Source: Leptospira kanakyensis (GTDB lineage: Bacteria; Spirochaetota; Leptospiria; Leptospirales; Leptospiraceae). Taken from it: a stretch of DNA of 64,000 nucleotides. Of this stretch, positions 8,920-17,831 are shown piece after piece. How positions within the stretch are numbered: the first letter of the stretch is position 1; each line of letters opens with the position of its first letter. The stretch spans positions 868,001 through 932,000 of the forward strand of contig NZ_RQFG01000019.1 in NCBI RefSeq assembly GCF_004769235.1, read 5' to 3'. The notes beneath the pieces are model-generated. The model was not told the origin of the DNA. It was given only the letters and a program-made list of their open reading frames with translations, and made no database searches. The translations under genes were made by a program, and so were the position numbers.

Positions 8920-9690
8920 TTACTTTTTCAAATTTCTTCGAGCTATATATTCTTCAAGCCTCTTCTCTCGAAGTAACCGTTCAAATTTTTCCTCTTTTGT
9001 CTCATTAAAATATTCTCGCTTTACAGGTTTTCCTGGATTCACTACAATTTTTTCTTTTAGTTTTCCCTTATCGTCATACCTAGTTCCGATTCCAACTAAC
9101 TTATCGTTCCGATACTTTCCAAATTCATATAGAGCGCCATTTTCATGAAAAGTTTTATACTCACCTTCTTTCTTTCCGTTTAAATAATTAGCTGATTGAT
9201 ACGGTTTCCCATTTTCCCAAAAAGTTTGTAGTTTCCCTTCATACTGATCATCTTTGTATTCAACCGTTCCCGCAAATTCTCCACTGGGCCAGAATAGTCT
9301 CCATATCCCATTTTTTTTCCGCTGAACAGTCTCACCAACTTCCCACTTTCTAAAATCAAAGTTAAATGTAGCTTCCTTAGGAATTTCCTTTGGTCTTATT
9401 TCTGGAGGTAAATTCTCTCTAATCAATGGGTTTTGGCTGCGATATTTCGCTCTCGCACTCCACCTGCCATTACTAAAAGAAGTCAATTCATTGTAATCTC
9501 CTTCCGTCCACAAAATGTATGATAGTTGTCCGCTATGGTTCCAAGTGACGATTTTTTCCCGATTCCCGATTTTTTCGACTAGCTCGTAAGAATTATCTTT
9601 AGAGTCAAACTTCGCATCAGCTGGAATATTACTCGGCCGAGCATTCAATGCGACACTAATTACGATATAAATTACAATTATTACTTTCAT
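8920..9690 (-). CDS. Secreted MORN-repeat (YwqK-type) protein
   Basis: With start ATG 9690 the protein is 256 aa with an N-terminal signal peptide (MKVIIVIYIVISVALNA). The second half holds several short repeats of the type G-x-W/Q-x-x-F-x-x-NGK-x-x-x-x-x-Y, for example YEGKLQTFWENGKPY, KKEGEYKTFHENGALY and then a YRNDKLVGIGTRYDDKGKL unit. These are MORN_2/YwqK repeats. Proteins of this family are often labelled antitoxin components, but with a signal peptide an envelope role is equally likely. No partner toxin is visible. A charged helix ends the protein. Confidence 0.75.
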   Translation of the reverse strand: MKVIIVIYIVISVALNARPSNIPADAKFDSKDNSYELVEKIGNREKIVTWNHSGQLSYILWTEGDYNELTSFSNGRWSARAKYRSQNPLIRENLPPEIRPKEIPKEATFNFDFRKWEVGETVQRKKNGIWRLFWPSGEFAGTVEYKDDQYEGKLQTFWENGKPYQSANYLNGKKEGEYKTFHENGALYEFGKYRNDKLVGIGTRYDDKGKLKEKIVVNPGKPVKREYFNETKEEKFERLLREKRLEEYIARRNLKK

Positions 9691-9732
9691 ATTTTTATTT
9701 CTCACTCACATTAAACATAACTTAGAGTTTGC

Positions 9733-9770
9733 GAATATTCCAAAGACTATACCATGTTAGATGAATATTC
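9733..9770. promoter_or_regulatory. Pair of GAATATTC palindromes 30 bp apart
   Basis: The perfect 8-bp palindrome GAATATTC occurs at 9733-9740 and again at 9763-9770, exactly 30 bp (about three helical turns) apart. Both lie in the 113-bp gap upstream of the MORN-repeat gene. Such spacing suits a dimeric regulator binding on one face of the DNA. This is a candidate operator only; the motif is AT-rich and could recur by chance. Confidence 0.3.
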
Positions 9771-9819
9771 AACAAACATCCTTTCGTTAACCTATTTAAG
9801 GTGACGTTATTTCAAAACA

Positions 9820-10779
9820 TTACGAATAGATAAAACTAGAATCTATACGGAAGAGAGCTTCTATTTCCGGTAATGGTTTTGATTTCACAACTATTTGTTC
9901 AGAAGTCCTCTCATCCATATAACTTACGCTATGTGCATGGAGAAGTTGCCGATCTGCCCCAAGTTCTGCTAACAATTCCGGGGTGAGCCCAGATTGGACA
10001 AAGTCCAAAAACATTGTTTCACGAGGCCCATATAGTTTATCTCCAAGAATCGGATAACCCAAATATAGAAGACTCGCACGAATTTGATGAATCCTACCAG
10101 TCACTGGCCTGACGAGAACCAAACTTATGTTTTGTGATTCATTGAAACATAATGGCATAAAACTTGTCGAAACCGATTTACTATCTAAAAATTCATCGGT
10201 CGAAAATTTCATTTTCTTTCGAATGGCGGAATCCAAATCTTTACCGATATATCCTTCGAGAAAAACTTCCCGATCGAACTTTCCACGCACCACAGCCAAA
10301 TATTCTTTTTTTACTTCTCTCGACTCAAATTTCTTTTGGAGCCAAGTGCGACTTTCTTCTGTTTTTGCAAAAACCACAACCCCAGATGTCTCCCGATCCA
10401 ACCGGTGGACAGGAATGATTTTCGGATATAACTCTTCCAGAAGATTTAGTAAAGTACGAGTGCGGTATCTTCCCGCCGGATGCATTGGCAAATTACCGGG
10501 TTTGTCGACAAAGAGGAAATCTTCTGTTTCCTTTAGGATGGTATAGTTTGTATCCACTTCCGGCTCTTGGATCCGCCCAGGAATTGGTTCATATGTGACA
10601 CTGTCTCCCTCCCGAAGGACAAGGTCTCTTGTCGCGATAGTTCCAGACACTTTGACACGGTTCTCTGCGAGTAAAAATGTCCACTCATCCGGACTGTGAT
10701 AGGGAAATTTAGTGGTGAGAAATTCAAAGACCGTCCGCCCCTTATATGGGTAACGAATCAAGGATTGGTAAGAACTCAT
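9820..10779 (-). CDS. RluA-family RNA pseudouridine synthase
   Basis: A 319-aa protein with an N-terminal S4-like RNA-binding region (residues 35-75) and the catalytic motif HRLDRETSG, in which the Asp is the nucleophile. Downstream it has the RxHQIR motif (TGRIHQIRASL) and LGYPILGDKLYG, the standard RluA/RluD hallmarks. It converts specific uridines in rRNA or tRNA to pseudouridine; the target cannot be assigned by eye. It is the last gene of the mnmA operon, three bases after the DUF1577 gene. Confidence 0.92.
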   Translation of the reverse strand: MSSYQSLIRYPYKGRTVFEFLTTKFPYHSPDEWTFLLAENRVKVSGTIATRDLVLREGDSVTYEPIPGRIQEPEVDTNYTILKETEDFLFVDKPGNLPMHPAGRYRTRTLLNLLEELYPKIIPVHRLDRETSGVVVFAKTEESRTWLQKKFESREVKKEYLAVVRGKFDREVFLEGYIGKDLDSAIRKKMKFSTDEFLDSKSVSTSFMPLCFNESQNISLVLVRPVTGRIHQIRASLLYLGYPILGDKLYGPRETMFLDFVQSGLTPELLAELGADRQLLHAHSVSYMDERTSEQIVVKSKPLPEIEALFRIDSSFIYS

Positions 10780-10782
10780 AAA

Positions 10783-12036
10783 TTAAGATTCTTGGTTTGG
10801 TTCTTCTTCTGCTGGCGGTTCTTCCGCGGGAAGGGATTCTTCAAAAGCAGCTCCAAATGGATCCCCAGGTTCATCTACGGCACCTACAACTTCTGATGAT
10901 TCTTCAGTGGAAACTTCAGACGAAGAACCTTCTGTTTCAGAATTTTCCGTTGAAAGAGCTGCGTCTCCACCCTCTTCTTCTTTTCCAACATTTAAAAAAT
11001 CTTCTAAAACTTCTACATCTTTCTCTGTTAGGTTATAGAACTGGCAACCCACTCGGAAGTTTGTTTCTTGGTTCCGGATGTTTTTTATGATTCCACGAAT
11101 GGTAACTTTTTTTCCCGCCTCTAAATTTAAGTCAAAGAGGATGGTTCCATTCAAAGTTACCGATCTAGAAAAAGAACGTGAAGGAGCATGGATAAAACTA
11201 ATACCACCCATACTTAAATCCATCACCTGGCAAACATCACGTGACTCTTGGAAAACTCCGGTACTAATGATATCTCGACTGACTGCATTTGCAAAAGTTT
11301 GGATTTGTTTATAAATTTCAAAATCAAGTGGTTTTTCGGACAAAACCTGAACGTAACCTAAATGCACATACCCTTTGTATTTGATAGGAACACAAATTTC
11401 TGAAGTAAAGCTGTCTGCAATTTTAGAATTTTCGAAAATTCTTAAATATTCATCAAAAGGAAAAAAAGCAGGTGAAGCTGTAGATTTCTCCTTACGATCA
11501 ACGATAAAAATATCCTTATCGTAATGATGCATGAGTCGGAGACGGTTATCCATTCGACCTGCAAAAAAAATAGAAGATAAGGGAAAGGCTTTGGCTAGTT
11601 TTGTTCGGTATGCCAAAAGAATCGCATCCACTTTTTTATCATCAAACCCAATCGCCTTTGATACATCATTGACATTGATGATATTGGAAACAACCATCCC
11701 AGTTTGGATTTGGCTAGTGTCCACACGAGAACCTTGCCGGGATGCTGCAGTGATTTGAATTTTAGCCGGTGTGAGGATTTCGATTCCGTTTCCATCTCCA
11801 CCAGCAACAATGAAATGTGCTAAAAACTTACTACCATTGTGGACAACGGTAAGAACCCTATCCCTGTTCGGAAACTTTAGATTAGTATTGATGATAAGAG
11901 CCTTATTTTTTAAAGCAATGATTTTGACAGGGTATTCTTTTTCTGAATTGATAATGTATGCAGGCAGTTTACCGAACAAAGCGGTAATCACTTTTAAAAT
12001 CCCTTCGAGGTCTTTGATTTCCTTATCCATACTCAA
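10783..12036 (-). CDS. DUF1577-type protein with C-terminal PilZ-like domain
   Basis: The 417-aa protein resembles the DUF1577 family known mainly from Leptospira. A stretch near residues 260-350 (RDVCQVMDLSMGGISF and a beta-barrel-like region to RVGCQFYNL) has the D-x-S-x-x-G pattern of PilZ domains. The RxxxR part of the c-di-GMP motif is not obvious, so binding is uncertain. The last 60 or so residues are a low-complexity Glu/Ser/Pro tail. It overlaps the fusion gene upstream by four bases (ATGA). The GGDEF protein at the head of the cluster makes a c-di-GMP link attractive but unproven. Confidence 0.75.
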   Translation of the reverse strand: MSMDKEIKDLEGILKVITALFGKLPAYIINSEKEYPVKIIALKNKALIINTNLKFPNRDRVLTVVHNGSKFLAHFIVAGGDGNGIEILTPAKIQITAASRQGSRVDTSQIQTGMVVSNIINVNDVSKAIGFDDKKVDAILLAYRTKLAKAFPLSSIFFAGRMDNRLRLMHHYDKDIFIVDRKEKSTASPAFFPFDEYLRIFENSKIADSFTSEICVPIKYKGYVHLGYVQVLSEKPLDFEIYKQIQTFANAVSRDIISTGVFQESRDVCQVMDLSMGGISFIHAPSRSFSRSVTLNGTILFDLNLEAGKKVTIRGIIKNIRNQETNFRVGCQFYNLTEKDVEVLEDFLNVGKEEEGGDAALSTENSETEGSSSEVSTEESSEVVGAVDEPGDPFGAAFEESLPAEEPPAEEEPNQES

Positions 12037-14285
12037 CCGTGAAGTTTATGAAGCAACATAGTTCGCTTGATGTCCACCAAAGTTTTCGCTCCGGTAACAC
12101 TCATTGATTGTTTTAGTTCTTCCGAATATTTTTGCAAAAGAAAACGAACTCCAGCATCTTCCCCCCCTACTAGAGAAATTGCCACTGGCCTTCCGAGAAG
12201 AACTGCATCAGCACCTAGAGCAATCATCTTAAAAACATCCATTCCAGAGCGAATTCCCCCATCCACAAGTAAGGGAATTTTTCCCTTCACCACTTCGGCA
12301 ATTTTAGGGAGAACACGAGCTGTACCCGGCATTCCATCCAAAACCCTGCCTCCATGGTTCGAAACCACAATGGCGGAAAATCCACCTTCATATGCGAGTT
12401 TCGCATCTTCTGGATTCATAATCCCTTTTAAGACAAAAGGTAACTTTGTTTTTTCCTTTAATTTGATCAATCGTTCCAAAGGTCTTGTGATACTCGATAA
12501 ATTCTTCTGGACCATGGTTTTGAAATTCACTGCATCGATGTCCATTCCTAGAGCAAACACTCCGTCCGATTCCGCTTGTTGGAATCTATCCACTAACATC
12601 GATTCATCTTCTCTTGGTTTACAGATCAAAATCCCTTTACCGGAAGATTTTTTTAAAGCCTCTAACATAATTTTATATTTTTCAGGAGAAGCTCCGTCAC
12701 CAAGCCAAGCAAGACTTCCATTTTGGACAAAAGAACGAACGACCATATTTGCATAATCCGCATCTGTCATCACAAAGTTCATATTGGTTCCAACCCCTGT
12801 CATTGGGGCTGCCATAATGGGAGTTTTTAAATCATAACCTAAAAACTGAGTTTGGATTTCAGGAAACACATGGTCTCGAATGTAACCGGGGACTATCGAA
12901 TATTCGGAAAGAGCGGCGCTATTGTCATGGAAGGTTTCCATTCTACCCACTCCACCCATTCCCGGAATTCCTGAGGCACAATTGCTACCGTCACATTGTT
13001 TACATACCCAACAAATATCTTTACCAAAACGAATTCGTGCCTGATCGTTAATTTCCTTCTCTGTGACAGAAAATTGTTCATCCACTTCAAACCGAATGGA
13101 TTTTTTTACTTTTTCAAAAACTAGATCTGCATCTTTTAAATTATCAGCCACAATGATGACGTGGCCCGACTTATCAATGTTATTTGTCGGTTCTTTTATG
13201 ATATCACCTGGTTTGGATTGGATAAAAACCTCAGAAACCCCATCGATCTTTTTTGTTTCTTCTACACCACCAATAGAAACAAGTTTCCCAGGTTTAGATA
13301 GTAACGACCTTTCAATGGACACTCTGGACAAAACAGGATCTAAGTTGTCAGGAGTTTCTCCGAGAGAAATAAGAAGGGCTGCACGGTTTAAGTTCACACC
13401 CGTAGACAAAGGATAGGTAAACGCTGACATAAAACCACCAGAAAGTCTTGCAGCGATTTCACCAATTTTCACTCCCTCTTTTGTGACTTTGATGTCCCCT
13501 TTGCCTGCACCAAGATGGATTCCTAATGCCCGCATTCCGCCTGCCATCACTCGTTCCACTTCATCCAAAACTTCTTTGGACATCGCAGAAGGCATGTTAT
13601 GTCCTACTTCTATAAAATATGGTTCTCGTTCAATGATTCGGTCTGCAATCCCTGTCATTCGAATTTGGCCTTGGAAAGCAAGTGCATCTACGGAAAGTTC
13701 AGGCCCTTCCATATATTCTTCCAAAATCAATTCACCCGTAGGACAAAATCTTTTGGCATGACGAAAGGCCGTGGGAAGGTCGTCTTTGTTATTTACTTTG
13801 ATGACTCCGCGAGCCCCCATATTGTCAGCTGGTTTCATGACCAAAGGAAAGGTCAATGAATCCAGGGCATCTTTGGCATCTTGCAAAGACCAAACAGGTG
13901 CAAAACGGGGAATTGGCATTCCAAACTCTTTTAGCCTTTGGCGCATCTTCACTTTGTTAGATGCCGCTTCCGCATCCACAAACCGAATCCCTGGAAGTTG
14001 TAAGGCAGAAGCCACGGCAGCCACTGTCATACTCGCATCGGTTCCCGCAGTGATCACACCGTGGATCTGAGTATTTTGTGCAAATTTTTTAGATTCCCTA
14101 ACCATTCCTTCCACGTCCTTAGTGGACATGACAATGGCTTCGTCTGCGATTTGAAACCCAATGGATGCGGGATTCATATCGGCAACTACAGTATGAAGTC
14201 GCATGGTTTTTGCTGTTTGGATGATGGGAACCTGAAGGAGTCCCCCACCAATGATCAGAATGGTTTTGCCTTCGACCGATTTCAA
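12033..14285 (-). CDS. Fusion: ATP-grasp ligase + FMN-dependent alpha-hydroxy-acid oxidase-like
   Basis: A 750-aa protein with two enzyme modules. Residues 1-395 form an ATP-grasp carboxylate-amine ligase: N-terminal Rossmann-like part with IIGGGLLQ, then PLVMKPADNMGARGV, LILEEYMEGPE and a metal-binding IGEIAARLSGGF. After a Cys cluster CWVCKQCDGSNC (Cys425, 428, 431, 436), residues 480-740 form a TIM-barrel FMN enzyme of the lactate/glycolate-oxidase type with VSNHGGRVLDG (catalytic His about 644) and VDGGIRSG plus LGADAVLLGRP for phosphate binding. The substrate is unknown. It overlaps mnmA and the DUF1577 gene by four bases each. Confidence 0.85.
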   Translation of the reverse strand: MKSVEGKTILIIGGGLLQVPIIQTAKTMRLHTVVADMNPASIGFQIADEAIVMSTKDVEGMVRESKKFAQNTQIHGVITAGTDASMTVAAVASALQLPGIRFVDAEAASNKVKMRQRLKEFGMPIPRFAPVWSLQDAKDALDSLTFPLVMKPADNMGARGVIKVNNKDDLPTAFRHAKRFCPTGELILEEYMEGPELSVDALAFQGQIRMTGIADRIIEREPYFIEVGHNMPSAMSKEVLDEVERVMAGGMRALGIHLGAGKGDIKVTKEGVKIGEIAARLSGGFMSAFTYPLSTGVNLNRAALLISLGETPDNLDPVLSRVSIERSLLSKPGKLVSIGGVEETKKIDGVSEVFIQSKPGDIIKEPTNNIDKSGHVIIVADNLKDADLVFEKVKKSIRFEVDEQFSVTEKEINDQARIRFGKDICWVCKQCDGSNCASGIPGMGGVGRMETFHDNSAALSEYSIVPGYIRDHVFPEIQTQFLGYDLKTPIMAAPMTGVGTNMNFVMTDADYANMVVRSFVQNGSLAWLGDGASPEKYKIMLEALKKSSGKGILICKPREDESMLVDRFQQAESDGVFALGMDIDAVNFKTMVQKNLSSITRPLERLIKLKEKTKLPFVLKGIMNPEDAKLAYEGGFSAIVVSNHGGRVLDGMPGTARVLPKIAEVVKGKIPLLVDGGIRSGMDVFKMIALGADAVLLGRPVAISLVGGEDAGVRFLLQKYSEELKQSMSVTGAKTLVDIKRTMLLHKLHG

Positions 14286-15424
14286 ATGGTAACGCTCTCC
14301 GCCTCTAAAACAAAATTTGTTTTTACCTTTCTTGTGATGGAACCTTTCTGAATGATCCCACCTGCAAATAAATAATCACCATTTGTTGGATAAAAAGTTG
14401 CAGATTGGCCCGGGGTTACACTTTTTACATCTTCCAAAAATTCTACTTTCCAAGTGTTTCCAAGAGAAGTCACCTTACAATGAACAGGTGCACTTCTGTA
14501 TCGGATTTGGACTTTCATTTCTTTGGACGTGCCCACTTCCATAGGAGTGAGTGCCTGATAAGTAATTTCTTCTAAAACAAAAGATTCCGAAACAGTTTCT
14601 TCTTCTTCCCCAAGCACAACCGTTCCATCATCTTCAATGGACAGAACGTAAAGTGGATTTTTCCATGCGATCCCAAGGCCTTTTCTTTGGCCGATGGTGA
14701 ATCCTTCTTTTCCTTGGTGTTTGCCTATGATTTGGCCGGAAGCCAATTTAAGGAATCCAGGTGTGAATTCCATTCCTTTCTTTTTTAAGAAAGATCGGTA
14801 GTCATTTTCAGGAATAAAACAAATCTCTTGGGATTCTGGTTTTTCGGCTACAGGAAGACCCATACGTTTTGCAATTTCACGCACTTGGGTTTTGTCCATA
14901 TCACCCAAAGGGAAAACCGTATTTTTAATATTTTCTTGAGACAAACCGTACAAATAGTACGTTTGATTTTTTTTCATGTCAACGGCATTACGGATGGCAT
15001 AACGCCCATCCACCTCGATGACACGGGCATAGTGGCCTGTGGCGATTTTTTCTATCCCCAAAATTTTGGCTTGTTCAAAAAGAGCACCAAACTTTACAAA
15101 GGTGTTGCATTCTACACAAGGGTTTGGTGTCCTTCCATCTTTATAATCATTAATAAAACGGTCGATGACTCGTTCTCCAAACACCTTTTCCATTTTGATT
15201 ACGTAAAAAGGAATGTTTAAAGAAAGACCTACATCACGTGCATCACGGATGTCCTCGGGAGAACAGCAGGATTTTTTTGTGGTATCACACGCGGGAGCTT
15301 CGTATTCCCATGTACGTAGGTTGACTCCGATCACGTCGTAACCTGCTTCCATTAGAAGTCCTGCGGCCACTGCGCTATCCACCCCACCACTCATCGCTAC
15401 TATGATTTTTTCTTTTTCTTTCAC
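14282..15424 (-). CDS. mnmA: tRNA-specific 2-thiouridylase MnmA
   Basis: Thiolates U34 of Lys/Glu/Gln tRNAs. The N terminus carries the PP-loop AMSGGVDSA, the middle the catalytic Cys motifs NPCVECN and SQEICFI, and the ATGHYAR motif is present. The open frame extends to 15499, into the preceding gene. I place the start at GTG 15424, one base after that gene's stop, which gives a normal 380-aa length. The Shine-Dalgarno sequence there is weak, so an earlier start inside the overlap remains possible. The gene is in the middle of the minus-strand operon. Confidence 0.93.
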   Translation of the reverse strand: MKEKEKIIVAMSGGVDSAVAAGLLMEAGYDVIGVNLRTWEYEAPACDTTKKSCCSPEDIRDARDVGLSLNIPFYVIKMEKVFGERVIDRFINDYKDGRTPNPCVECNTFVKFGALFEQAKILGIEKIATGHYARVIEVDGRYAIRNAVDMKKNQTYYLYGLSQENIKNTVFPLGDMDKTQVREIAKRMGLPVAEKPESQEICFIPENDYRSFLKKKGMEFTPGFLKLASGQIIGKHQGKEGFTIGQRKGLGIAWKNPLYVLSIEDDGTVVLGEEEETVSESFVLEEITYQALTPMEVGTSKEMKVQIRYRSAPVHCKVTSLGNTWKVEFLEDVKSVTPGQSATFYPTNGDYLFAGGIIQKGSITRKVKTNFVLEAESVTI

Positions 15425-15425
15425 C

Positions 15426-16310
15426 TTAGTTTTTGGTGCGAACGATCCCGATGCGGTTCCGGGAAAAATCCCAAAACAAAGGACGAGTCCTAAGGACATT
15501 CAATCCGATCGACCAAACCTCTTCCTTATCCTTGTCCCCTGGCAAAAGGAAATTCTCAAGTGAAATTCCGCTAAGGAATTGGACTTGTTTGTATTCTTCT
15601 CGGATTCCCGATTTGGCTATTAAATACAATTCGGAACTTGTTTCCTGAAGTTTCGCCGGTAAGATTCGATTTCCGGGAAAGAACACCTTCTTTTCTCCTA
15701 AGATTCGGTCATTAAACCCAGGAGGGATCATCGTCAGGGAAGATCCAGTGTCCACCATCCCAAAGGAAATATAATCTTTGGGATATTCAAACTGAACGTA
15801 GTAATAATCTCCTTTTTTCTTCGTGTTCAGAATTTTTAAATCGGTAGAAAGATAGGCATCGGGGTGATCACAAAATGGGGAATCTTCAGGGAAACGTTTC
15901 AATTCTTCCCCAAACCAAAAGATACAAGTTCCTTGGAAGAAATCAAGGCCGAGAAGACCCGGAAAGGATTCTGGCAAAATTCCTTTTTTGTTTTTTAAGG
16001 AAAACTTAAGACCATTCAGTTGGAATTCCTTTTCTTCTTCCGTGGATGTTGATTCATAAAAACTAAGTTCCGAACCCGTATCCCAAAAAAAGGAAAATGT
16101 TTTTCCTTCTGATTCAATTCCTGTGAAAAGGAGATGGGTTCCTTTATCAACAACGGCAATCGAAATATGGGGAGGTAAAGGTTTTGATGTGGGGAATTGG
16201 TATGAAACAGGTGTTTGGTGGATTCGAAGGGGACTTGGAACACAAGCCCCTAAACAGAAAAAGGAAAATAGAACTACACTAACTTTTTGATACAACGAAC
16301 ATTTGGACAT
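15426..16310 (-). CDS. Lipoprotein with two DTGS motifs, pepsin-like aspartic protease fold
   Basis: From ATG 16310 the protein is 294 aa. A signal peptide ends in the lipobox FCLGAC. Two aspartic-protease motifs occur about 110 residues apart: FFWDTGSELSF and GMVDTGSSLTMIP. Each is followed by features of a pepsin lobe: FPGLLGLDFF after the first, and a C-terminal WSIGLNVLR with FWDFSRNRIGIV like the end of pepsin. The two-lobe arrangement in one chain is that of A1 (pepsin-like) proteases rather than of single-lobed retropepsins. A lipid-anchored enzyme in the envelope is inferred. An earlier ATG at 16331 is possible. Confidence 0.75.
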   Translation of the reverse strand: MSKCSLYQKVSVVLFSFFCLGACVPSPLRIHQTPVSYQFPTSKPLPPHISIAVVDKGTHLLFTGIESEGKTFSFFWDTGSELSFYESTSTEEEKEFQLNGLKFSLKNKKGILPESFPGLLGLDFFQGTCIFWFGEELKRFPEDSPFCDHPDAYLSTDLKILNTKKKGDYYYVQFEYPKDYISFGMVDTGSSLTMIPPGFNDRILGEKKVFFPGNRILPAKLQETSSELYLIAKSGIREEYKQVQFLSGISLENFLLPGDKDKEEVWSIGLNVLRTRPLFWDFSRNRIGIVRTKN

Positions 16311-16501
16311 CTTGTGTAATCTACGATACAATCACGGTATTCAATTCCCGTATTTACGTCCTTAGTTTTGTATTCAATAAAACAAGAGTATGGTTGAAAA
16401 TCATACGACGAAAGTCCAAGTGCCCGATTGCGAATGGATTCATATACATCGGAAGGAACCGAAGGGGAAAGATCGTTGAGTAGGTATGCCGGCTCTGCCA
16501 T
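16274..16501 (-). CDS. Small conserved-looking protein of unknown function
   Basis: A 75-aa ORF fills the gap between the GGDEF gene and the pepsin-like lipoprotein gene. Its 3' end overlaps the start region of the latter by about 36 bp. The product has five Cys residues, three of them near the C terminus (CIVDYTRCPNVRC). It is too regular to be noise, but no family is recognised. It is likely translated as part of the operon. Confidence 0.55.
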   Translation of the reverse strand: MAEPAYLLNDLSPSVPSDVYESIRNRALGLSSYDFQPYSCFIEYKTKDVNTGIEYRDCIVDYTRCPNVRCIKKLV

Positions 16502-16523
16502 ACTCTACCCATCGGCAAATTTC

Positions 16524-17585
16524 CTAATCTTTATAACAAATTGTGCGGTTTCTACCGGAATGTTTGGCCTGGTAGAGCGCCTTGTCTGCCCTTTCGATCA
16601 AATCTTTATTACTTCTGTCTGTGGTGCGGAAACTAGAAACTCCCACTGACAAGGTAACTTTGAGGTCGGTTCCATCATTCGGGTTTTTCACCACCATCGA
16701 TTCGACGGCTTTCCGGATTTCCTCTCCCTTAACCATCGCCTCCTCTTCTGTGGCTCCTGGCATTACGAGACAAAATTCTTCCCCACCGTAACGGGCCGGA
16801 ATGTGGTGGCGCTGGCTTGCGTTAATCAACTGTTTTGCGACCTCAATGAGAACCACGTCCCCTGCTTGGTGGCCATAGGTATCATTAAAATTTTTGAAAT
16901 GATCCACGTCGGTAAATAACAAACAAAGTCTGGATCCTTTTTTACGACTACGATCCATTTCTTCTTTGAGTTTGGTTTGGAAGTAATGGTGGATTTTTAA
17001 ACCCGTCATCATATCGACAGTGGCAAGTTCATACAACCTTGCATTGTCCACAGCAATCCCTGCAAGGTTCGCAAGAGTTGTCATAAATTCTTTTTCATCT
17101 TCCGAAAATTCTTCAGAAGTCATTTTGTCCCCAAGGACAAGAAGTCCATTCACCTTACCTTTCGCGTTTAGAGGGACTAAGATCTCCGCTCCCATCTTTC
17201 TCAGGTAAGTGATATCGGGAATGGATTTTAAAGAATCCATCAGTAGGATTTGGTCCATCGTAATGGCTTTGGGTTTTTCTTCAAAATAATGGATGAGAGG
17301 GCTATCGATTTTAACTTCGTAGTTTTGTTCTTCTGTGTTTAACTCAAAACCCTTAATGGATTGTGGTTCTAATTTAAAAAGACCTAAATCAATTTCTGGC
17401 TCTAAGTACATTGCCGCATGGAGAGTCTGCAGCTGCGCCAAACAGATGTTAAGAATTGCATCAATTAAATACTTATAGTCTAACGTGGAATTCAGGGCAC
17501 GGGAAATTTCCAGTAGCTGTTTTTGGTCGTAGATTTTTTTTTCGTAATGCTCAAAAACGATATCAGTGTTTTCTTTAAAAGACAA
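16524..17585 (-). CDS. Diguanylate cyclase with GAF domain
   Basis: A 353-aa cytosolic protein: an N-terminal helix, a GAF domain (about residues 20-185) and a C-terminal GGDEF domain with the active signature RYGGEEFCLVMPG. The GGDEF domain makes c-di-GMP from two GTP. The inhibitory I-site RxxD that normally sits five residues before GGEEF is not present (the corresponding residues are Q and H), so product inhibition may be absent. It heads the minus-strand operon running to the RluA gene. The GAF ligand is unknown. Confidence 0.9.
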   Translation of the reverse strand: MSFKENTDIVFEHYEKKIYDQKQLLEISRALNSTLDYKYLIDAILNICLAQLQTLHAAMYLEPEIDLGLFKLEPQSIKGFELNTEEQNYEVKIDSPLIHYFEEKPKAITMDQILLMDSLKSIPDITYLRKMGAEILVPLNAKGKVNGLLVLGDKMTSEEFSEDEKEFMTTLANLAGIAVDNARLYELATVDMMTGLKIHHYFQTKLKEEMDRSRKKGSRLCLLFTDVDHFKNFNDTYGHQAGDVVLIEVAKQLINASQRHHIPARYGGEEFCLVMPGATEEEAMVKGEEIRKAVESMVVKNPNDGTDLKVTLSVGVSSFRTTDRSNKDLIERADKALYQAKHSGRNRTICYKD

Positions 17586-17714
17586 AACGCACCGCCAGAA
17601 TTCTGTATAAGATAGGAATCATTCGTCCTTTTTGACTACTGTAAAGTAAGATTTTGGCGGAAACCGATAAATTTATATGGGTGAGAAAATAGCAAAGTTT
17701 TCATAATGATTACG

Positions 17715-17742
17715 TTGACAATTTAACAATCTTTAAAATAAT
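17715..17742 (+). promoter_or_regulatory. Promoter of the initiator tRNA gene
   Basis: The -35 box is TTGACA (17715-17720) and the -10 box is AATAAT (17737-17742), with a 16-bp spacer. The tRNA begins 11 bases after the -10 box, so transcription would start a few bases upstream of the mature 5' end. It is the clearest sigma-70-type promoter in the window. Confidence 0.75.
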
Positions 17743-17750
17743 GGTCTTAT

Positions 17751-17825
<75 letters not shown>

Positions 17826-17831
17826 CCGTTT

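Noticed and set aside
17592..17660. CCGCCA and TGGCGG as arms of a long-range inverted repeat upstream of the GGDEF gene
   Set aside because: The arms are nine bases with a mismatch and about 57 bases apart; likely chance.
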